From: CAZIWX01 sp964543125
GTDB taxonomy: Bacteria > Fidelibacterota > UBA8477
Direction: 5' to 3'
NCBI GenBank assembly: GCA_964543125.1
Contig: CAZIWX010000022.1
Location: 1 to 29,789 of the forward strand
DNA: 29,789 nucleotides
The translations under genes and the position numbers were made by a program. Positions 25,028-29,789 of the stretch are shown here, one piece after another (the stretch's first letter is position 1; each line of letters opens with the position of its first letter). Below the pieces are notes generated by a model. The model worked only from the letters and a program-made list of their open reading frames with translations, did not search any database and had not been told where the DNA came from.

Positions 25028-25044
25028 GATTGGCACGAATGTGA

Positions 25045-25617
25045 ATGTTTAACGCACTTTACCAAAAGATCATCATTTCAGTATTGTCGCTGGGTACGGC
25101 GCTATTTACCAACATCGCGGGAGTCAGGCCTGAATTTGCCAACGGCCTGATCGAACAGGCGGGAACCCGTTTGGTTTGCTCGGCGGAACTCACTAATTGT
25201 TGGACACCTGAATTCGATCAAATTCTGCGGTCAGGCCAAATTATCATTATACATTACAGGGTTGAATTATTTGCCGAAGGCGCTTTACTGCCACAGGAGA
25301 ATAAGAGTTTTAACCATGAGTTGCGCTATAATGTCCTGGATGAAACTTTCACGGTTCGTAAAATAGAAACCGGAGAAGTAATCACTTCGCGTAATCTGGA
25401 TGATGCCAAGGCAGTACTCACCCATATCAAGCGCTTTGAGTTCACGGAGAGTAAAAACCTTAAACCCGCCACAATGTATTATCTCCGTGTCAGCGCCGGG
25501 TTAAATCACATTACATTGCCGGGAATGCCGGATGAAATCAATCTCATGAATTACTGGAAAAACGCCCGGCCCTTATACCTGAGCGAACCGTTCAGCAAAA
25601 CGGACTTCTCTTCATGA
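25045..25617 (+). CDS. DUF4390-like exported protein
   Basis: A 190-residue protein with an N-terminal hydrophobic segment (~8-25; signal or anchor). The body follows the DUF4390 pattern: 'FDQILRSGQIIIIHYRVELF' after a short strand, then 'LRYNVLDETFTVRKIETGE' and 'LDDAKAVLTHI'. This family is found in many Gram-negative bacteria directly before an NtrY-like kinase and its regulator, exactly as here, and it is thought to act in the envelope with the kinase. Its stop overlaps the kinase start by four bases. The leader has two perfect hairpins. The family assignment rests on pattern plus gene order. Confidence 0.7.
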   Translation: MFNALYQKIIISVLSLGTALFTNIAGVRPEFANGLIEQAGTRLVCSAELTNCWTPEFDQILRSGQIIIIHYRVELFAEGALLPQENKSFNHELRYNVLDETFTVRKIETGEVITSRNLDDAKAVLTHIKRFEFTESKNLKPATMYYLRVSAGLNHITLPGMPDEINLMNYWKNARPLYLSEPFSKTDFSS

Positions 25618-26801
25618 CCCGCCTACGTCTGTCTTTCCGGGCCCAGATCTTTCTACTTATGCTGATTTTAGTGGTCGGCGCCGTCTATTTTGTGCGCTCC
25701 TATTTCATTCAGTCGTTGTCCACCTACCGCACCCAGGTGGAAGTCATTCATTTGGAAGAACGACTCAAAGCCCTGTATCACACCTATGTGGACAGTTTAC
25801 CCCCGGAGCCGGGTGTTCAGTACAAAGCCGAACTGGATTCCCTGATCACGGACATTGCCCAGCTGAAATTGTCCGGTGATTTTCAAAATCGTGATCTGGC
25901 TCTTTATTCCGCGTTTATCCTGATTTTTATCACACTGATTGTGGGCGTGGTTTTTTTGTTCACCATGACTGTTATCACCCGGCCCCTGGTGCGGTTGCAG
26001 ACGGCGGTACAAGAACTGAGCGCCGGCAACTTTAATATCAATGTCCCCGAAAGTAAACGATCCCCCATTAACCCGCTCATTCGTACCTTTAATGGAATGG
26101 TGGCCGAGCTGGAGGAGAACCGGCGTAAGTTGTTACAAGCTGAGAAAGACCTGGTCTGGCGGGAAATGGCCAAAATTATGGCGCACGAGATTAAAAACCC
26201 CCTCACCCCGATCCGGTTGGCCACCCAGCGCCTGGAGCACAATTATCTGACCAATTCACCCAAATTTGAAACGATCCTGTCCGAAAGTGCCCGCATCATC
26301 GAGGAGGAGGTGGAAAGCCTGCAACACCTGGTTCAAGCCTTCTCGGAGTTCGCTAAAATGCCGGCCTTACAGAGGGAAATTTATGATCTGAATGAACAAC
26401 TCCGGGAGTTGCCGGGTCATTTTCAAGGTGAAATAAATTTTGAACTCCATTCAGCCACCACAACCCTCCCGGTATCCGCGGATCGTCTGCAACTCCGCCA
26501 GGTCTGGATGAACCTGATCCAAAACGCCCTATTATCCCACCGCCCGGATAGGCCCTGCCGTATTCAAATCAGCACGACAAAACTCGGTAAATGGGCGATA
26601 ATTAAATTTGCGGATAATGGCGCCGGCATACCTTCCGGCAATCTGGCTAAAATTTTTCAACCCTATTTTACTACCCGGGAACGGGGCACCGGTCTGGGAT
26701 TAGCAATTGTGAAACGAATCATCGAGCTCCACGGTGGCGACATCTCAGCCGAGTCCGAATCCGGAGTGGGAACAACCTTCACCATTCGCCTAAAAGCATA
26801 A
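25614..26801 (+). CDS. NtrY-like sensor histidine kinase
   Basis: A 395-residue inner-membrane kinase: TM1 ~11-31, a periplasmic segment of ~65 residues, TM2 ~99-121, HAMP ~122-170, then the kinase core. The phosphoacceptor is His191 in AHEIKNPLTPIRLATQRLE, the NtrY/NtrB-type H-box. Asn304 forms the N-box, DNGAG is at 334-338, and GTGLGL is at 358-363. There is no PAS domain, so it is shorter than classical NtrY (which has four helices and about 750 residues). ATG 25614 overlaps the stop of the DUF4390 gene (ATGA), and the response regulator follows after 13 bases, so the three form one operon. Confidence 0.9.
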   Translation: MTRLRLSFRAQIFLLMLILVVGAVYFVRSYFIQSLSTYRTQVEVIHLEERLKALYHTYVDSLPPEPGVQYKAELDSLITDIAQLKLSGDFQNRDLALYSAFILIFITLIVGVVFLFTMTVITRPLVRLQTAVQELSAGNFNINVPESKRSPINPLIRTFNGMVAELEENRRKLLQAEKDLVWREMAKIMAHEIKNPLTPIRLATQRLEHNYLTNSPKFETILSESARIIEEEVESLQHLVQAFSEFAKMPALQREIYDLNEQLRELPGHFQGEINFELHSATTTLPVSADRLQLRQVWMNLIQNALLSHRPDRPCRIQISTTKLGKWAIIKFADNGAGIPSGNLAKIFQPYFTTRERGTGLGLAIVKRIIELHGGDISAESESGVGTTFTIRLKA

Positions 26802-26814
26802 CAGGGAAAAGACA

Positions 26815-28164
26815 ATGAACATCCTGGTCATTGACGATGAAAAAAATATACGGGCAACCCTCTCCGGCATTCTGGAAGATGCCGATTATGAAGTCCGGGC
26901 AGTTGAATCCGCTGAAAACGGAATGTCACTATTGCGGGAGATGGTCTTCGAAGTAGCTCTGGTGGATGTAAAATTGCCCGGTATGGACGGAATGACTTTT
27001 CTGGAAGCCGCCCGCCAATTGGCGCCGGACATGGATATTATCATGATCTCCGGACACAGCGGAATCAGCACGGCGGTGCAGGCGGTAAAAGCCGGTGCCT
27101 ACGACTTTTGCGAAAAGCCATTGTCACTGCCCAAGATTCTTATCTCCATCCAGAATATATCGGAAAAGCGCCGCCTGGTCCGGCAGTCACAAGAGTTTTC
27201 CGATGATCAGCAGCAGCGCTACCAAATGGTAGGTGATTCGCCGGCCATGCGGCAACTACGAACATTAATTCAGCGGGTTGCCAAAAGTGATGCCAAAGTA
27301 CTGATCCGGGGTGAAAGCGGAACCGGTAAGGAATTGGTGGCTCACGCCATCCACACCCAAAGCAATCGGCGAACGGGTGGCTTTATTAAATTCAACTCAG
27401 CCGCTATTCCGCGGGAGTTGGTGGAAAGTGAATTGTTTGGCCACGAGAAAGGCGCATTCACGGGCGCCGGTAAAGCGAAACCGGGGAAATTGGAGCGCGC
27501 GCATGAAGGCACGCTGTTCCTGGATGAAATCGGCGACATGGACTTATCCGCTCAGGCCAAAGTGTTGCGCGTAATTCAGGAAGGGCGATTTGAGCGTGTG
27601 GGTAGCAACAAGACGCTTAGTATCGATGTGCGGATCATCGCGGCAACGCACAAACCCCTGGAAGAAATGGTCCGGCAGGGGACTTTCCGGGAGGATTTGT
27701 TCTACCGGCTCAATGTGGTTCCCGTTGAAGTGCCCCCCTTGCGGGAGCGGCCGGGTGATATTGAGCAGCTGATTGCATATTATCTCGAAACTTTCGCCCG
27801 GGAATTGAAAATTCCCCCGAAAACAATCGACGATTCCGCCCGGGCTTGGATTCGGCAGTGTCCCTTCCCGGGAAATGTCCGTGAACTCCGAAATTTGATT
27901 GAGCGGCTGTGCATTCTGGTGCCGGGTGAGATTATTTACGAGACAGATGTCCGGCCCCACTTAAAATCAGCGGCGGCGTACCGGGCCCCGGAACTGCCCT
28001 TCCTGGAGACGAAACCCTTTCAGGAGGTGAAGCGGGATTTTGAAACTTACTATTTCGGTGAGCAGTTGAAAAAATTCGCTGGAAATATCAGCCGTCTGGC
28101 CGAACAATTAGGGTTACAGCAATCCAATTTATCCCGGAAGCTGAAAGAATTGGGACTGCGTTAA
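26815..28164 (+). CDS. Sigma54-dependent response regulator, NtrC/NtrX family
   Basis: A 449-residue regulator. The receiver domain spans ~1-115, with Asp7/Asp8, phosphoacceptor Asp51, Ser79 and Lys101. The AAA+ domain (~138-365) has Walker A GESGTGKE at 166-173, the sigma54-contacting loop GAFTGA at 213-218, and Walker B TLFLDEIG at 233-240. A Fis-type helix-turn-helix closes the protein (~405-449, 'NISRLAEQLGLQQSNLSRKL'). With GAFTGA intact it should activate sigma54 promoters when phosphorylated by the kinase encoded just upstream. Target genes are not evident in this window. It ends convergent with yjbQ, 12 bases apart. Confidence 0.94.
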   Translation: MNILVIDDEKNIRATLSGILEDADYEVRAVESAENGMSLLREMVFEVALVDVKLPGMDGMTFLEAARQLAPDMDIIMISGHSGISTAVQAVKAGAYDFCEKPLSLPKILISIQNISEKRRLVRQSQEFSDDQQQRYQMVGDSPAMRQLRTLIQRVAKSDAKVLIRGESGTGKELVAHAIHTQSNRRTGGFIKFNSAAIPRELVESELFGHEKGAFTGAGKAKPGKLERAHEGTLFLDEIGDMDLSAQAKVLRVIQEGRFERVGSNKTLSIDVRIIAATHKPLEEMVRQGTFREDLFYRLNVVPVEVPPLRERPGDIEQLIAYYLETFARELKIPPKTIDDSARAWIRQCPFPGNVRELRNLIERLCILVPGEIIYETDVRPHLKSAAAYRAPELPFLETKPFQEVKRDFETYYFGEQLKKFAGNISRLAEQLGLQQSNLSRKLKELGLR

Positions 28165-28176
28165 CGATAAACGCCG

Positions 28177-28581
28177 TTAATCCGCGGGGGCGTTAAACGA
28201 TAACCATATCTGCCGATGCCGGGGACCGTCAAATTCTGCAAAATAGATTCCCTGCCAGCGACCCAATTGCAATTTGCCCTGGTCCACCAGTACCTGTTCC
28301 GATGACCCCATAATACTGGTTTTCACATGGGCGGGCGTGTTGCCTTCAAAATGACGGTAATCCGGATGCTGCCAGGGGATCGTGCGTTCCAGAGCATTGG
28401 TCATATCCCGCAGTACATCCGGATCGGCATTTTCATTGATGGTCAATCCGGCGGTGGTATGGGGAACAAAAATAGTCAACACCCCGTTTTTCCATTTTTC
28501 CCGATTTACCAACTGCTGGACAGTTTGGGTAATGTCTAAAAATTGGGTGTGGTCACTGGTTTTCACCGCGTGTTTGAGCAT
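28177..28581 (-). CDS. yjbQ: YjbQ/UPF0047 family protein
   Basis: A 134-residue protein of the compact YjbQ (UPF0047) family; E. coli YjbQ has been reported to have weak thiamine phosphate synthase activity, but the general role is not settled. The family marks are present: 'HTTAGLTINENADPDVLRD', then 'GNTPAHVKTSIMGSS', and 'LGRWQGIYFAEFDGPR', which hold the conserved His and acidic residues of the presumed active site. GAGGAG directly before the ATG overlaps the mtnA stop, so the two genes are coupled on the minus strand. Confidence 0.9.
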   Translation of the reverse strand: MLKHAVKTSDHTQFLDITQTVQQLVNREKWKNGVLTIFVPHTTAGLTINENADPDVLRDMTNALERTIPWQHPDYRHFEGNTPAHVKTSIMGSSEQVLVDQGKLQLGRWQGIYFAEFDGPRHRQIWLSFNAPAD

Positions 28582-28591
28582 GCTAAACTCC

Positions 28592-29644
28592 TCAGCGAAA
28601 GTCGAATGGATACCGGAAAATGCCTGCTTCGGTAATGATCCCGGTAATCAGGCCGGCCGGCGTGACGTCAAAAGCCGGCGCCCAGGCTAAAGACCCCTCC
28701 GGTGCTAAAGATATTCCCCGCAACCGCGTGATCTCTTCGGCCGGTCGTTGTTCAATCGGAATTCCAGACCCGTCCGCGAGACTGGCATCAATGGTGGAAT
28801 AGGGCGCCGCCACATAAAAGGGAACCTGGTGCGCCCGGGCGGCCACCGCCAGTCCGTAAGTGCCAATTTTATTGGCGGTATCACCGTTCAAGGCAATTCG
28901 ATCCGCGCCTACAATGACACCGTCGATTTTTTCGGTGGCCATGCGGTAGGCGGCCGAACTATCCGTCATGACCTGGCATGGCAAATTCAATTGCCGGCAC
29001 TCCCAGACCGTAAGCCGGGCGCCCTGCAACAACGGACGGGTTTCATCGGCGTACACCATGGCTACGCCTTGCTGCTGGTGAGCGGTGGCGATCACCCCCA
29101 ATGCCGTTCCGATGCCGCCCGTTGCTAAAAAGCCGGTATTACAGTGGGTGATGATTTTAGCCCGCGCCGGAAAAAGGCTGGCGCCGTGATTAGCAATTTT
29201 TTCACATAGAACGATGTCCTCGGCGTGAATGGAAAATGCTTCCAGGGTCAGCTGTTCCAAAAGTTCTTTCGGATCGTCTCCGGTGTAGTGCCCCATGACC
29301 CGGCCCATGCGATCCAGCGCCCATCCCAAATTAACGGCCGTCGGCCGGGCTTTGAACAGGCGCCGGCGAACTTCGCCAAACCGTTTTTTCAGCATTTCAA
29401 TGCTGGACGGCGGTATGTCCCGAAAAGCCACCAAAACGCCATACGCAGCCGCAATTCCAATTGCCGGCGCACCCCGCACCCGTAATTTGTAGATCGCTTC
29501 CGCCACTTCATCCAAGGTGGTGAGCCGGAGAAACTTTTCATCATCCGGCAACAGCGTCTGATCCATTAAAACCAGGCCATCGGCGTCCCACCACAGGTGG
29601 CGGGACCGCGGATGGTGGGTTGTCAAAATTGGTGTGTCTTCCAT
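28592..29644 (-). CDS. mtnA: S-methyl-5-thioribose-1-phosphate isomerase
   Basis: A 350-residue enzyme of the methionine salvage pathway, related to eIF2B subunits, that isomerises methylthioribose-1-phosphate to methylthioribulose-1-phosphate. The N-terminal 'RVRGAPAIGIAAAYG' (55-69) is the substrate-phosphate block. The catalytic Cys168 is in THCNTGFLATGG and the catalytic Asp248 in VGADRIALNGDTANKIGTY, both at the expected sites. ATG 29644 was chosen with GGAACG seven bases upstream; a TTG at 29659 would add five residues. yjbQ follows after ten bases. No other salvage gene (mtnK, mtnB-D) is visible, though purine nucleoside phosphorylase is nearby. Confidence 0.94.
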   Translation of the reverse strand: MEDTPILTTHHPRSRHLWWDADGLVLMDQTLLPDDEKFLRLTTLDEVAEAIYKLRVRGAPAIGIAAAYGVLVAFRDIPPSSIEMLKKRFGEVRRRLFKARPTAVNLGWALDRMGRVMGHYTGDDPKELLEQLTLEAFSIHAEDIVLCEKIANHGASLFPARAKIITHCNTGFLATGGIGTALGVIATAHQQQGVAMVYADETRPLLQGARLTVWECRQLNLPCQVMTDSSAAYRMATEKIDGVIVGADRIALNGDTANKIGTYGLAVAARAHQVPFYVAAPYSTIDASLADGSGIPIEQRPAEEITRLRGISLAPEGSLAWAPAFDVTPAGLITGIITEAGIFRYPFDFR

Positions 29645-29670
29645 GCTGGTACGTTCCAATCCTGAATATT

Positions 29671-29789
29671 CTAAAACCGGGCGATGGCTTTGAATGCTTT
29701 ATAACGATTTTCGAGGTCCGCCGGCTGTAGATTTAATAATCCGGTGGCGGAAAAATCCTGAATGGCAAAAGAGGACATAACACTACCCT
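29671..29789 (-). CDS. C-terminal part of an unidentified gene cut by the window edge
   Basis: On the minus strand the frame is open from the edge to a TAG at 29673-29671, encoding about 39 residues with 'FSATGLLNLQPADL' and ending 'KAIARF'. An ATG lies near the edge, so a tiny separate gene is possible, but the close spacing (26 bases) before mtnA suggests the end of a longer upstream gene in the same operon. Function not recognised. Confidence 0.4.
   Translation of the reverse strand, partial: GSVMSSFAIQDFSATGLLNLQPADLENRYKAFKAIARF

Noticed and set aside
25030..25050. Sigma54 promoter suggested by TTGGCACG before the DUF4390 gene
   Set aside because: The -12 GC element is missing at the right spacing and the site overlaps the start codon.
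28170..28194. AACGCC/GGCGTT stem between ntrX and yjbQ as a bidirectional terminator
   Set aside because: Six pairs with a 13-base loop and no T run on either side; too weak to call.

Overview
The window looks like a chromosomal segment of a Gram-negative bacterium, probably from the FCB (Fibrobacterota-Chlorobiota-Bacteroidota) side of the tree, for example a Marinimicrobia-, Calditrichota- or KSB1-like lineage. The clues are an outer-membrane set (TonB/ExbB/ExbD, barrel-like secreted proteins, a lipoprotein), a FlgD-like C-terminal fragment, and a large FG-GAP plus Ig-like surface protein. The phylum is inference from gene content only. Base composition is mixed by eye: 1-3,400 is AT-richer than the housekeeping block at 8,400-13,400. 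One assembly gap of 100 N lies at 3541-3640.

Region 1 (1-3,990) is accessory DNA. It holds the tail of a secreted-type protein, an AbiEi/AbiEii toxin-antitoxin pair with inverted repeats in its promoter region, and a small HigBA-type locus whose toxin is broken by a stop codon and a one-base frameshift while the antitoxin is intact. This locus lies between a decayed 3' fragment of tRNA-Phe (2329-2382) and the intact tRNA-Phe (3329-3404, minus strand). On the 5' side of tRNA-Phe is a tandem array of 93-bp units. Each unit carries the first 12 nt of the tRNA, its upstream flank and a strong hairpin, and the assembly breaks inside the array.

Region 2 (3,990-7,912) is a two-gene sensory unit: an OppA/DppA-type binding lipoprotein coupled (ATGA overlap) to a hybrid histidine kinase with HAMP, PAS and receiver domains. 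No permease or ATPase gene is present.

Region 3 (7,928-13,770) is mostly housekeeping: a small haem-copper-oxidase-like membrane protein, rlmN, a trimeric-type purine nucleoside phosphorylase, and the shikimate genes aroC-aroK-aroB, followed by tRNA-Val(CAC) with a terminator.

Region 4 (13,896-19,450, minus strand) is an envelope block. The operon exbB-exbD-exbD-tonB reads from a good sigma70-type promoter to a terminator, with a second tonB paralogue beyond it. Upstream of this operon on the same strand are a CtpA-type S41 protease and a barrel-like secreted protein.

Region 5 (19,677-24,871) encodes surface and envelope proteins: a 1103-residue protein with six FG-GAP-like loops, six regular 87-residue Ig-like modules and a C-terminal membrane anchor; a PDZ-plus-barrel-like protein; and a small two-helix membrane protein. 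A perfect 18-bp inverted repeat lies between the first two.

Region 6 (25,045-29,789) holds a DUF4390-NtrY-NtrX regulatory operon with hairpins in its leader. Convergent to it, on the minus strand, are mtnA and yjbQ, preceded by a gene cut by the window edge.
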